Assembly: GCA_041484525.1 (NCBI GenBank)
Contig: JBGPHT010000049.1
Location: 1 to 47,172, forward strand
Length of the DNA stretch: 47,172 bases
Direction of reading: 5' to 3'
Source: JBGPHT01 sp041484525
GTDB lineage: Bacteria; Acidobacteriota; Terriglobia; Bryobacterales; Bryobacteraceae
Under the pieces are notes generated by a model. The model ran no database searches. It saw only the letters and a list, made by a program, of their open reading frames with translations, and was not told the DNA's origin. Below, piece after piece: positions 7,422 to 15,958 of the stretch. Within the stretch, counting starts at the first letter, position 1. Each line of letters begins with the position of its first letter. A program made the position numbers and the translations under genes.

Positions 7422-9072
7422 TTCCGAGTCCCACGATCATTACTACCACGCAGCCGATGGCGTTGTACCAGAGCCACGAAATGTCCGACCATTGCGCGGT
7501 GGCGAAAATCGCCGCTTCCCCCGCCAGCATGCCGACGAATACCGCCGTGCCGCCGACCCGCTTGAACCCCAGCGCCAGCACGAAGCAGCCTAGCAGCGAG
7601 CCGTAGAACAGCGATCCGACTTTGTTCACCGCCACAATCAGCGAGCCGAGGCGCCCCACGAAGCCGGCGAATGCCACCGCGTACACGCCCCAGAAGAAGG
7701 TCGCGACCCGCGACGCCCATAAGTAATGATGGTCGCTGCCGCGCGTGTGAAAGAACCGCTTATAGATGTCGACCACGGTGACGGTGGCGAGCGAGTTGAT
7801 CTCGCCCGAACTGGCCGACATGGTGGCGGCAAAAATCACCGCGATCACCAAGCCTACAATTCCCGTCGGCAGGTACCGGGTCACGAAGGAAAGAAAAATG
7901 TAGTTGGTATCGGTGAAGCCCTTCTCTCCGCCGTGCCGCTCCACCAGGTGCGCGGCGTCGGTGCGCGCGGCGTCCATCGCCTTCTGCGCCGCCCGGTAGT
8001 CGGCGGTGCGCTGGTCCTCTTCCGCACGATTCCCCGCGCGGTGCGCCTCTACCAGTCCAAAGGCTGCCGCGCGCCGCCGTTCGAAGGCCTGGTTGTACTG
8101 CTGTTCGACCGCAGGAAACTCGGGGTTACCGTGGATGCGCGTCAGTTCCGTGTGCTGAAACAGCACTGGCGGCTGCACGAAAAGGTAGAACACGAACACC
8201 ATGGCGCCGATGAAGAGGATGAAGAACTGCATCGGGATCTTGGCAACGGCGTTGAACAGCAGGCTGAGCCGGCTCTGCGCGATCGAACGGCCGGTCAGAT
8301 AACGCTGCACCTGGGATTGATCGCAGCCGAAATACGACAGGAAGAGGAACGTGCCGCCGAACAGGCCGCTCCAGATGTTGAAGCGGTCCGACCAGTTGAA
8401 GTTCGTCGTGACCGCGTTCAGCCGTCCCGCCGCGCCTGCCAGGAAGACGGCGTCGCCGATCGAAACCGAATTGGGCAGCAGCATGAATACCGTCACCAGC
8501 GAAATCACCAGGCCGGCGAAGATGATGCACATCTGCTGCACGTCCGACCACGTCACCGCCTTGATGCCGCCGATCACGGTGTACGTCACCACAGTCGCAC
8601 CCATGATGGATGTGGTGACGCGCTCCGGCCAGCCCAGAATCACCGACAGCACGATGGCCGGCGCGTAGATCGTCAGGCCCGCCGAGAGTCCGCGCTGGCA
8701 GAGGAAAATCACGCTCGCCAGCGCGCGCGTCTTGCCGTCGAAACGCTTCTCCAGGTACTCGTAGGCTGTGTAGACGCGGGCGTGGTGAAACAGCGGCACC
8801 ACCGTGGCGCAGATCACCACCATGGCGATCGGCAGGCCGAAGTAGAACTGCACGAACCGCATGCCATCCACGTACGATTGGCCGGTGGTCGAAATGAAGG
8901 TGATGGCGCTGGCCTGCGTCGCCATGATGGAGAGCGCCATGGCGTACCACGGCATCGTCTTGCCTGCCAGCAGGTAGCGATCCACCGTGTTGCTTCCGCG
9001 CGCGCGATAGAGGCCGTAAGCGATGATGGAGACCAGCGACGCGACCAGAACGATCCAGTCGAGCGGCTTCAT
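7351..9072 (-). CDS. Sodium:solute symporter (SSS family)
   Basis: Encodes 573 residues with about 13 hydrophobic helices. It begins MKPLDWIVLVASLVSIIAYG and continues with SSS-family segments such as AGKTMPWYAMALSIMATQAS, QSYVDGMRFVQFYFG, GGIKAVTWSDVQQM and FAATMSASSGEINSLATVTV. A long, charged, Ala-rich hydrophilic insertion (about residues 325-390) separates two helices. Members import sugars, amino acids, nucleobases or organic anions with Na+; the substrate cannot be predicted here. The start is ATG 9072, which overlaps the stop of the small upstream gene by ATGA. The frame is open further upstream but that part belongs to the small gene in another frame. The 3' end overlaps dedA on the other strand by 71 bp. 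Confidence 0.88.
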   Translation of the reverse strand: MKPLDWIVLVASLVSIIAYGLYRARGSNTVDRYLLAGKTMPWYAMALSIMATQASAITFISTTGQSYVDGMRFVQFYFGLPIAMVVICATVVPLFHHARVYTAYEYLEKRFDGKTRALASVIFLCQRGLSAGLTIYAPAIVLSVILGWPERVTTSIMGATVVTYTVIGGIKAVTWSDVQQMCIIFAGLVISLVTVFMLLPNSVSIGDAVFLAGAAGRLNAVTTNFNWSDRFNIWSGLFGGTFLFLSYFGCDQSQVQRYLTGRSIAQSRLSLLFNAVAKIPMQFFILFIGAMVFVFYLFVQPPVLFQHTELTRIHGNPEFPAVEQQYNQAFERRRAAAFGLVEAHRAGNRAEEDQRTADYRAAQKAMDAARTDAAHLVERHGGEKGFTDTNYIFLSFVTRYLPTGIVGLVIAVIFAATMSASSGEINSLATVTVVDIYKRFFHTRGSDHHYLWASRVATFFWGVYAVAFAGFVGRLGSLIVAVNKVGSLFYGSLLGCFVLALGFKRVGGTAVFVGMLAGEAAIFATAQWSDISWLWYNAIGCVVVMIVGLGITYAVPDSSATKGKRSRGHHPPH

Positions 9073-9203
9073 CGATACGCTCGGGTAAACAGGTAGAACG
9101 CGAAGATGATCGCGACCAGGTAGACGAAAACCGCGAAGTAGACACGCCGCCAAGTGCGCAGAAACGGCGGCGCTTCATCCGGTACGTCTCGCAGGTGATC
9201 CAT
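9069..9203 (-). CDS. 44-residue single-helix protein coupled to the symporter
   Basis: Encodes MDHLRDVPDEAPPFLRTWRR followed by one hydrophobic helix (VYFAVFVYLVAIIFAFYLFT) and the end RAYR. Its TGA overlaps the symporter ATG as ATGA, so the two are translationally coupled. The hydrophilic N-terminus with an arginine-rich edge predicts an N-in, single-pass membrane protein. Several Na+ symporters have a small partner subunit encoded directly upstream; this arrangement fits such a role, but the sequence itself is not one I can assign to a named family. Start ATG 9203 gives a complete, well-formed protein. Confidence 0.65.
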   Translation of the reverse strand: MDHLRDVPDEAPPFLRTWRRVYFAVFVYLVAIIFAFYLFTRAYR

Positions 9204-9306
9204 GGATACATAATGCCACGGGCGGTCCCAACGGGCGCAGGGCCAACTTGCGGCCAGAGGCCTCCCGCGCCAGAATAGAAGGCAACCTGTGGAGGCGAAA
9301 CCCAAC
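9204..9306. promoter_or_regulatory. Divergent promoter region
   Basis: About 100 bp separate the symporter operon from the GH127-like gene, and promoters for both must lie here. No convincing -35/-10 pair was recognised. GGAGG at 9291-9295 is the likely ribosome-binding site of the rightward gene, 11 bases before its ATG. Confidence 0.35.
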
Positions 9307-11724
9307 ATGACCCGACGTGAGATGTTCAAGAAAGTAGGCGCGGCCTCAGTGGCGGCTCCGCTGATGCAGAGTGCCATCGTCTCGTGCGCCATGGCCGCAG
9401 AAGACGCGCCGCTCAATGGAGTGGCCGGCGTCGATCGCGTGGCCGTATTGCCGGGCAAGACGTACTTGAGGGGATGGGCAGGATATGGAGATCCGCCCCG
9501 GCCCGCCGTTCGTGGCCGCGGCGCCCAGCCCGCTCCGCCGCCTCCTGCGACCGGTCCGGCGCCGAACGTGACCTGGAGTAAGGACTCAGGTCCTGGCGCG
9601 GTCACCTTCGCTGACCCAAAGGCTCTGATCACGACCGCGACGTTTTCCACTCCCGGCGCCTACTCCCTCAAACTCACGGCCTCGAACGGTCAGACGACGA
9701 CTTCGTCGACCTTGAGCGTCCTGGTGGAGACACCGCCCCCGGCGAAGCAACTGGATGCGGTTTACACCAAGAACTTCAAGATCGACAGTCCGCTTTGGAG
9801 CGCCCGGGCGAAGGCTCTGATGGTGAGTTGGATTCCCCATTGCATCGACCAGATCAATCGCACGGACCTGACTCAGGGCCCGGGCGGAATCGATAACTTC
9901 GTCGAAGCGGGGAAAGCGTTGCGTGGGGAACCGCACGGCGCTCACAAGGGCTACGTGTTCTCGAATGCCTGGGTCCACCAGACCGTGGAGGCGATGAGCA
10001 TCGCGCTCATGATCGACCCCCAGGAGGATCGCGAGATCATGCAAGCTCACGAGAAGATGAGGGCGACCCTGGATGACTGGATTCCCAAGATCCTCGCAGC
10101 CCAGGAGCCGGATGGGTATTTGCAGACGGCCTTTACCCTGCCGAGAGTAGGCGGTCGCGGCAATGTGGATCCCGGACCTTTCAAGCATTGGGAACGGCGC
10201 GGCGATCACGAAGGCTATACCGCGGGATATTTCATCGAGTCTGCTATCAACCATTACCTGATGACCGGCAAGAAAGACGCCAGGCTCTACAATGCGGCCA
10301 AGAAGCTGGCTGATTGCTGGTACGCGAACCTGGGCCCTGCGCCCAAGAAGGCGTGGTACGACGGCCATCAACAAATGGAACAGGCGCTGGTGCGGTTCGG
10401 CCGTTTTGTGAACGACATGGAAGGCGGCGGCAAAGGCCAGAAGTATATCGAGCTGGCCAAGTTCCTGTTGGACAATCGCTACACCGCCGCCGTCAATCCG
10501 GAGAGAGACAGGCAGGAGTACGACCAGAGTCATCTGCCGGTGATTCAGCAGTACGAGGCGGTGGGGCACGCCGTGCGCGCGGTCTACACTTACTCGGGCA
10601 TGGCGGATGTGGCTGTCGAGACTCACGATCCTGATTATCAGAGCGCCGTCAAGTCACTCTGGCATAACATCGTCAACAAGAAGTATTACGTTACCGGCGG
10701 AGTGGGGAGCGGCGAGACCTCGGAAGGGTTCGGTCCGAACTACTCGCTGCGCAACGGCGCTTATTGCGAATCCTGCTCCAGTTGCGGCGAGATTTTCTTC
10801 CAGTGGAAGATGAACCTGGCCTACCACGATGCGAAGTACGTGGACCTGTACGAAGAAACCATGTACAACGCCCTCCTGGGTGGGACTGACCTGGAAGGCA
10901 AGACATTCTATTACACGAATCCATTGGACGCGAATGCGCCGCGCGCCCCCTGGCACGTTTGCCCGTGCTGCGTGGGTAACATCGCCCGGACTCTGCTGAT
11001 GATGCCCACCTGGATGTACGCGAAGAGCGCCGACGGCGTTTACGTCAATCTCTTCGTCGGCAGCACTATCACGGTGGAGAATGTCGGCGGCGTCGATGTC
11101 CAGATGGTGCAGGCGACGGACTATCCCTGGAAGGGCAAGGTTTCGATCACGGTCAATCCTAAAGCTGAGAAGAACTTCAGCGTCAGGATCAGGGTGCCGA
11201 ACCGCAGCGTCAGCAGTCTTTACCAGAGTACGCCCGATGCCAACGGTATTACTTCAGTCGCCGTGAATGGGTCAGCAGTGAAGCCCGTTATTGACAAGGG
11301 ATATGCCGTGATCACTCGCGCCTGGAAGGCCGGCGACAAGATCGACGTAACTCTTCCTATGAAGGTCCAACGAGTCAGGGCCAGCGACAAGATTGAAGCC
11401 GATCGGGGCAAGGTGGCCCTGCGGTATGGTCCGCTGATGTATAACATCGAGAAGTTGGATCAGGACATCACAAAAGCACTGAGTCCTGATTCTGCTCTGA
11501 CCACCGAGTGGAAGGGCGATCTCTTAGGCGGGGTAATGGTGATCAAGGGGAAATTCGCCGAGGGCAGTCCCATGATGGCGATCCCGAACTATGCGCGAAC
11601 GAATCGCGATCCGGAGCCTCCACCTGCTCCGCCTGCCGCTCCCCCGGAGGTGGCCGATGCCGGTAACCGTCCGCGTCCCGCTCCTCGTCCGCCGACGTCC
11701 ACGGTTTGGATCAGGGAAGCGTAG
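9307..11724 (+). CDS. GH127-like glycoside hydrolase (DUF1680), Tat-exported
   Basis: Encodes 805 residues. The N-terminus MTRREMFKKVGAASVAAP is a twin-arginine-type signal peptide. Next comes a PKD/Ig-like segment (about 45-150, ending in ATFSTPGAYSLKLTASNGQ). The catalytic part then starts at YTKNFKIDSPLWSARAKALM. It has the (alpha/alpha)6 features of beta-L-arabinofuranosidases of GH127: NGAYCESCSSCGEIFFQWK (Glu-x-Cys) and PWHVCPCCVGNIAR (the CysCys pair holding the nucleophile). A beta-sandwich C-terminus and a proline-rich linker before STVWIREA end it. The likely substrate is plant arabinofuranosyl glycans or glycoproteins. The frame opens at GTG 9289, but that codon overlaps the GGAGG Shine-Dalgarno sequence, so ATG 9307 is preferred. 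Confidence 0.85.
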   Translation: MTRREMFKKVGAASVAAPLMQSAIVSCAMAAEDAPLNGVAGVDRVAVLPGKTYLRGWAGYGDPPRPAVRGRGAQPAPPPPATGPAPNVTWSKDSGPGAVTFADPKALITTATFSTPGAYSLKLTASNGQTTTSSTLSVLVETPPPAKQLDAVYTKNFKIDSPLWSARAKALMVSWIPHCIDQINRTDLTQGPGGIDNFVEAGKALRGEPHGAHKGYVFSNAWVHQTVEAMSIALMIDPQEDREIMQAHEKMRATLDDWIPKILAAQEPDGYLQTAFTLPRVGGRGNVDPGPFKHWERRGDHEGYTAGYFIESAINHYLMTGKKDARLYNAAKKLADCWYANLGPAPKKAWYDGHQQMEQALVRFGRFVNDMEGGGKGQKYIELAKFLLDNRYTAAVNPERDRQEYDQSHLPVIQQYEAVGHAVRAVYTYSGMADVAVETHDPDYQSAVKSLWHNIVNKKYYVTGGVGSGETSEGFGPNYSLRNGAYCESCSSCGEIFFQWKMNLAYHDAKYVDLYEETMYNALLGGTDLEGKTFYYTNPLDANAPRAPWHVCPCCVGNIARTLLMMPTWMYAKSADGVYVNLFVGSTITVENVGGVDVQMVQATDYPWKGKVSITVNPKAEKNFSVRIRVPNRSVSSLYQSTPDANGITSVAVNGSAVKPVIDKGYAVITRAWKAGDKIDVTLPMKVQRVRASDKIEADRGKVALRYGPLMYNIEKLDQDITKALSPDSALTTEWKGDLLGGVMVIKGKFAEGSPMMAIPNYARTNRDPEPPPAPPAAPPEVADAGNRPRPAPRPPTSTVWIREA

Positions 11725-11730
11725 CGCCTG

Positions 11731-11847
11731 CTAACGGGCGCGCTGGTTATCCATGATGCGTAGCAGTGCCGCCAGCATCGCCTTCTGCAGGACGACTGCT
11801 GCGCCGAAACTGCACGCCAAAGTTGCGCCAACGAGAATCATATCCAC
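11731..11847 (-). CDS. Possible 38-residue hydrophobic protein
   Basis: A short frame from GTG 11847 (or ATG 11841) to TAG at 11731 encodes a small protein with one hydrophobic stretch: MILVGATLACSFGAAVVLQK, then AMLAALLRIMDNQRAR. Third codon positions are GC-rich as in neighbouring genes, and the tail with basic residues looks like a natural end. There is no clear Shine-Dalgarno sequence. I do not recognise the family. It lies directly downstream of a same-strand remnant ending at 11881, so it may be the surviving last gene of a disrupted operon. Confidence 0.4.
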   Translation of the reverse strand: MDMILVGATLACSFGAAVVLQKAMLAALLRIMDNQRAR

Positions 11848-11880
11848 ATCTGGTAACGCGTTGCGGCTGAGGAAAAGAGG

Positions 11881-12030
11881 TCACGGACGCGGCGCTTTTC
11901 GGGCGTGGATCGCCACCCGGTGCGTGTTTTCCCCATTGAGGTTGATCAGAGCAACGAACGCGCGCCCCTGGTAGGTGCCGATCGTCGCGGACTGCGAGAC
12001 ACCGCTCACCTCCCATTTGGCGGGCAGGTC
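11881..12030 (-). pseudogene. Gene remnant (C-terminal fragment), minus strand
   Basis: A minus-strand frame ending at TGA 11881 reads like a protein end: AEDLPAKWEVSGVSQSATIG, then TYQGRAFVALINLNGENTHR, then VAIHARKAPRP. Third codon positions are strongly GC-rich over this part and lose that character upstream of about 12030, and no ATG start is in frame. I read it as the 3' end of a gene whose beginning has been lost. The family is not recognised. The opposite-strand remnant starting beside it suggests a rearrangement junction near 12020-12040. Confidence 0.3.
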
Positions 12031-12186
12031 TTCAGCATCGATCCTGCGATGACCGGGTACGAGAACTTCACCGCCTTCCTGCCCAGCGAGTTGGACGACC
12101 TCGAGAACGAGGTGAAACAGGGCAACGGGATGGTTCAGAAGTTTCCTCCGGCACCGGCGCCGCGGCCCGCCGCCCGCAAACGATAG
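12030..12186 (+). pseudogene. Gene remnant (C-terminal fragment), plus strand
   Basis: A plus-strand frame ending in TAG at 12186 reads MTGYENFTAFLPSELDDLEN, then EVKQGNGMVQKFPPAPAPRP, then AARKR. It has coding-like, GC-rich third positions from about 12038 on. The same frame is open back to GTG 11905, but that upstream part lacks the codon bias and lies opposite the other remnant. It is probably the end of a lost gene; the proline-rich basic tail resembles tails of exported acidobacterial proteins. Function unknown. An intact 93-residue ORF starting at 11905 is the alternative reading. Confidence 0.3.
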
Positions 12187-12278
12187 CGCCGCCCGGATGG
12201 CCCGGCCCCAGCTTAATTGTTTCGGAACTTCTGCGCTTCTGCAGCGTCTACACTTCAGCCGAGGCAGATGGCAGAGTT

Positions 12279-14741
12279 ATGGAAACACTCGTTCAGGACA
12301 TCAAACATGCGCTCCGGGCATTCCGGCAGAGTCCCGGCTTCACCTTTGCCGCGGTGCTCGCGTTGGCCCTTGGGATCGGGACCAACACCGCGATCTTCTC
12401 CGTCGTCAACTCCGTTTTGCTGAAGCCGGCGCCTTTTCCCGATCCCGATCGCCTCGTCCTCTTCCTGAACACTTTTCCCCAAGGGTCGGGAACCGGCGCG
12501 TCGCCGGCCAAATTCCAGCACTGGCGGGAACAGACCAGCGTGGTCCAGGATGTCGCCGCGTTTCGGACAGGCGTTGTGAACTATACCGGAGGCACAATCC
12601 CGGAACAGCTCAAGTCCGCGCAGGTCACTGCCGACTACTTCCGCCTCTTCGGCGCGCCTGTGCTTCGCGGACGCACCTTCACCCGGGAGGAAGATCTGCC
12701 GCGCGGCGAGCGAGTCGTGATCCTGAGCCAGGGCTTTTGGGAGAGGCGCTTTGCCAGCGACCCGCAGATTCTCGGCAAGACCATCTCGCTCGGCGGCGAT
12801 CCGCACGTGGTGATCGGCATCATCGCGGCCGGGTTTGATTTCCGGGATTTCGGTCCGCCGCCCGACATCTGGACGGCCTTTCAGCTCGATCCCAACACCA
12901 AGGATCAAGGCCATTACTTCAATGCCGGAGGGCGGCTGAAGCCCGGCGTCTCGCTCGATCAGGCGAAGGCGCGGCTCAATGTTTCCGCCGAAGATTTTCG
13001 GCGCAAGTTCCCAAACAGCCTGCGCAACGGCCAGAGTTTCAGCGTGCAGCCTGTCCGCGAAGCCCTGGTCAGCAACGTGCGTGCGTCGCTGCTGGTGCTG
13101 GTGGGCGCGGTGAGTTTTGTCCTTCTGATTGCGTGCGCTAACGTGGCCAATCTTCTGCTTGCCCGCGCCATTGGACGGCGGCGCGAGATGGCCATCCGCG
13201 TTGCCATTGGAGCCGGCCGCGGCCGCATCATTCGTCAATTGCTTACGGAAAGCGTGATGCTCGCGCTCTCCGGTGCCATGGTCGGCGCGGTGCTCGGCGT
13301 AGTCGGGATACGGGCCTTGCTCAGCGTCAATACCGCCAACCTTCCCCGCGTGGGACAGGAGGGCTCTCTGGTGGCGCTCGATTGGCGGGTGCTGCTTTTC
13401 ACGATCCTGGTGGCGGTCGTCACCGGTCTGCTCTTCGGGCTGATCCCCGCGCTGCAGACGTCGCGCCCCGATCTCAGCGCGACCCTCAAGGAAAGCAGCG
13501 GGCGCTCGGGCACAGGTTTCCGGCAGAACAAAGCGCGGACGCTACTGGCTGTCAGCGAAATCTCCCTGGCCGTGGTCTTGCTCATCGGCGCGGCTCTTCT
13601 GATTCGAACCTCGCTCGCGTTGAGCGCCGTGAACCCCGGCTTCGACGCCACCAACGTACTGACGATGCGAATGTCGCTCGCCGGGCAGCGTTTCTTGAAA
13701 TCCGCCGACATCGAGCGCCTGGTCCAGGATGGCGTTTCGCGCCTGCGCGCACTGCCCGGAGTGTCCGTCGCCAGCGCCACCTGCTGTGTGCCGCTCGAAG
13801 GAGGATATGGATTGCCGTTCCTGGTGGTGGGCCGGCCCCTTACCGACGGACCCTTCCATGGCGGGGGCGGCTGGCTCACCGTCTCGCCCGGGTATTTCGA
13901 AGTGTTCAAGATTCCGGTGGTGCGCGGCCGCGCTTTTTCAGAGCGCGACGATGGCGCGGGCGGTCCGGTGGCGGTCATCAATCAGGCGATGGCGAAGAGG
14001 TTCTGGCCCAAGTCCGATCCGCTCAGCGACAAGATCTGGATCGGCAAGGGAGTGATGTCGGAATTGGCGGCCGAGACCCCGCGGCAGATCATCGGCATCG
14101 TAGGCGATATTCGCGGCAACGGGCTCGACAACGATCCCGGGCCGACGATGTACGTCCCCAACGCGCAGGTGCCCGACGCCCTCAACGCCCTCAATGTGCG
14201 GATCACGCCGCTGGCGTGGATCGTCCGCACGAGTGTAAGTCCCTACTCCCTTAGTGGCGCCGTCCAGGAGCAACTGCGCCAGGCGAGCGGCCTGCCTGTC
14301 TCCGACGTGCGCACCATGGACGATGTCATCTCCCGGTCCACTTCGCGACAACGTTTCAACATGCTCTTGATGACGATCTTCGGCGGCGCGGCGTTGTTGT
14401 TGGCGGCCATCGGTATCTACGGACTGATGGCGTACTCGGTGCAGCAGCGCACGCAGGAGATCGGAATCCGTCTGGCCCTGGGAGCCGAGACCGGCCACGT
14501 CCGGAAGATGGTCGTGTTCCAGGGCATGCGCCTGGCGCTGGCCGGAGTGATCATCGGCATCGCCGCCGCCTTCGGTCTCACGCGCGTTATCTCCACCTTC
14601 CTATTCGGCGTGAAGGAAAGGGACGTCGCCGTCTTCATCGCGGTGCCCGTGCTCTTGAGCATCGTATCGCTGATCGCCGTCTGGCTCCCGGCCCGCCGTG
14701 CCACTCTCATCGACCCGGTGATTGCTCTCCGCGCCGAATGA
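12279..14741 (+). CDS. ADOP-type ABC transporter permease (MacB-like, duplicated FtsX)
   Basis: Encodes 820 residues. The N-terminus METLVQDIKHALRAFRQSPG followed by FTFAAVLALALGIGTNTAIF is the signature of acidobacterial duplicated orphan permeases. Two copies of the MacB periplasmic core plus FtsX permease are present. The first core ends before helices at about 265-400 (LLVLVGAVSFVLLIACANVA), a bridging helix follows at about 425, and the second FtsX set starts near residue 685 (RFNMLLMTIFGGAALLLAAI) and ends in ARRATLIDPVIALRAE. Such proteins lack their own ATPase and work with MacB-type ATPases encoded elsewhere, moving peptides, lipoproteins or drugs by a mechanotransmission mechanism. 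No ATPase gene lies nearby. The octaheme cytochrome follows within 20 bp. Confidence 0.9.
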   Translation: METLVQDIKHALRAFRQSPGFTFAAVLALALGIGTNTAIFSVVNSVLLKPAPFPDPDRLVLFLNTFPQGSGTGASPAKFQHWREQTSVVQDVAAFRTGVVNYTGGTIPEQLKSAQVTADYFRLFGAPVLRGRTFTREEDLPRGERVVILSQGFWERRFASDPQILGKTISLGGDPHVVIGIIAAGFDFRDFGPPPDIWTAFQLDPNTKDQGHYFNAGGRLKPGVSLDQAKARLNVSAEDFRRKFPNSLRNGQSFSVQPVREALVSNVRASLLVLVGAVSFVLLIACANVANLLLARAIGRRREMAIRVAIGAGRGRIIRQLLTESVMLALSGAMVGAVLGVVGIRALLSVNTANLPRVGQEGSLVALDWRVLLFTILVAVVTGLLFGLIPALQTSRPDLSATLKESSGRSGTGFRQNKARTLLAVSEISLAVVLLIGAALLIRTSLALSAVNPGFDATNVLTMRMSLAGQRFLKSADIERLVQDGVSRLRALPGVSVASATCCVPLEGGYGLPFLVVGRPLTDGPFHGGGGWLTVSPGYFEVFKIPVVRGRAFSERDDGAGGPVAVINQAMAKRFWPKSDPLSDKIWIGKGVMSELAAETPRQIIGIVGDIRGNGLDNDPGPTMYVPNAQVPDALNALNVRITPLAWIVRTSVSPYSLSGAVQEQLRQASGLPVSDVRTMDDVISRSTSRQRFNMLLMTIFGGAALLLAAIGIYGLMAYSVQQRTQEIGIRLALGAETGHVRKMVVFQGMRLALAGVIIGIAAAFGLTRVISTFLFGVKERDVAVFIAVPVLLSIVSLIAVWLPARRATLIDPVIALRAE

Positions 14742-14758
14742 TGTATGTTAGAGCGAGC

Positions 14759-15952
14759 ATGAGGCTTCTCTACTCGCTCGTTCTGATGTCGTACCTGTTG
14801 CCGGCGCAGACTCCGCCACCCGGCAAATACACTGGCTCGGCGGCATGCAAGACGTGCCATCCGGCCATCTTCGAACGCTGGAGTAAGACCCGCATGGCGA
14901 ACGTCGTGCTCGATCCCAAGCAGCATCCGGAGGCGATCCTGCCGGATCTCTCGAAGCCCAATCCGCTCGTCAAGTTCACCCGGGACGATATCGCGTTCAC
15001 CTACGGCAGTAAATGGAAGCAGCGCTACTTCACGAAGAGAGGCGACGACTACTATCCGCTGGGCGCGCAGTGGGACGTGACGCACCAGATCTGGCGTGCC
15101 TACATGGTGGCGCCCAACACCGACTGGTGGGTGCCCTTTTATCCCGCCGATAACATGCAGCGTCCCACTGGTCCGCTTTGCGATGGCTGCCATTCGGTCA
15201 ATTACAACATCCAGACCAAGACGGTCACCGAGTGGAATGTGGGTTGCGAGAAGTGCCACGGGCCCGGAGCCGCGCACGTGGCGCAGCCTTCCCAAGTGAA
15301 CATCATCAATCCCGCGCGCCTCGATACCGTGCAAGCTACCAACGTTTGCATCCAGTGCCATTCCCAGGGGCAACCACTCAACAATCCGATGAACGGCAAG
15401 TATTACGACTGGCCCGTCGGCTTCCACGTGGGGATGGATCTTAAGAATTTCTGGAAACTGGAAGAGCACAAACTAGGTGAGCAGTCATTCACCCATTTCG
15501 CCGATGGCACAGCACACAAGAACCGGATGCAGGGCAATGACTTCGTACAGAGCGCGATGTACACCCACGGCGTGAGTTGCTTCAGTTGTCACGATGCGCA
15601 CGGCACCGCCAACAATGCCGACTTACTCAAGCCTGCGAATGTCATGTGTCTGGAGTGTCATGGCCCGAACTCCCCCAACGGTCCGCGAGCGCCCACCATC
15701 GAGGCGCACACGCATCACCAGGCCGGAAGCGCGGGCAACGAATGCGTGGCGTGCCACATGCCGAAAATCGCGCAGGAACTCGCCGACGTGAACGTCCGCA
15801 GCCACACTTTCAAGTTCATCACGCCCGCGGATACCGAGACGTTGAAGGTGCCGAATCCATGCGCCGTCTGTCACGCCGGCAAGCCGGCCAACTGGGCCAA
15901 AGACACGCTCAAGACCTGGACCAACGTCTCGCCCTGGCGCGTGGCGAAGTGA
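14759..15952 (+). CDS. Secreted octaheme cytochrome c
   Basis: Encodes 397 residues. A signal peptide (MRLLYSLVLMSYLLPAQ) is followed by eight CXXCH heme motifs at Cys 30, 141, 163, 197, 274, 297, 329 and 368. The SAACKTCHP and GCEKCHGPGAAH segments resemble the multiheme c554/octaheme group. It should carry electrons in the periplasm or at the cell surface. I see no lipobox and no catalytic-site motif allowing a claim of nitrite, hydroxylamine or tetrathionate reductase activity. The ATG at 14759 is chosen because the signal peptide starts there; ATG 14738 would overlap the permease gene by four bases (ATGA) and add seven residues. It converges on the aminopeptidase gene with 6 bp between stop codons. 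Confidence 0.82.
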   Translation: MRLLYSLVLMSYLLPAQTPPPGKYTGSAACKTCHPAIFERWSKTRMANVVLDPKQHPEAILPDLSKPNPLVKFTRDDIAFTYGSKWKQRYFTKRGDDYYPLGAQWDVTHQIWRAYMVAPNTDWWVPFYPADNMQRPTGPLCDGCHSVNYNIQTKTVTEWNVGCEKCHGPGAAHVAQPSQVNIINPARLDTVQATNVCIQCHSQGQPLNNPMNGKYYDWPVGFHVGMDLKNFWKLEEHKLGEQSFTHFADGTAHKNRMQGNDFVQSAMYTHGVSCFSCHDAHGTANNADLLKPANVMCLECHGPNSPNGPRAPTIEAHTHHQAGSAGNECVACHMPKIAQELADVNVRSHTFKFITPADTETLKVPNPCAVCHAGKPANWAKDTLKTWTNVSPWRVAK

Positions 15953-15958
15953 TGGACG

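Noticed and set aside
7726..9096. A 456-residue frame antisense to the symporter gene
   Set aside because: His/Arg-rich composition typical of an antisense shadow in GC-rich DNA.
12197..12838. A 213-residue frame overlapping the start of the ADOP permease gene
   Set aside because: Out-of-frame shadow; the permease frame has the family's conserved N-terminus.
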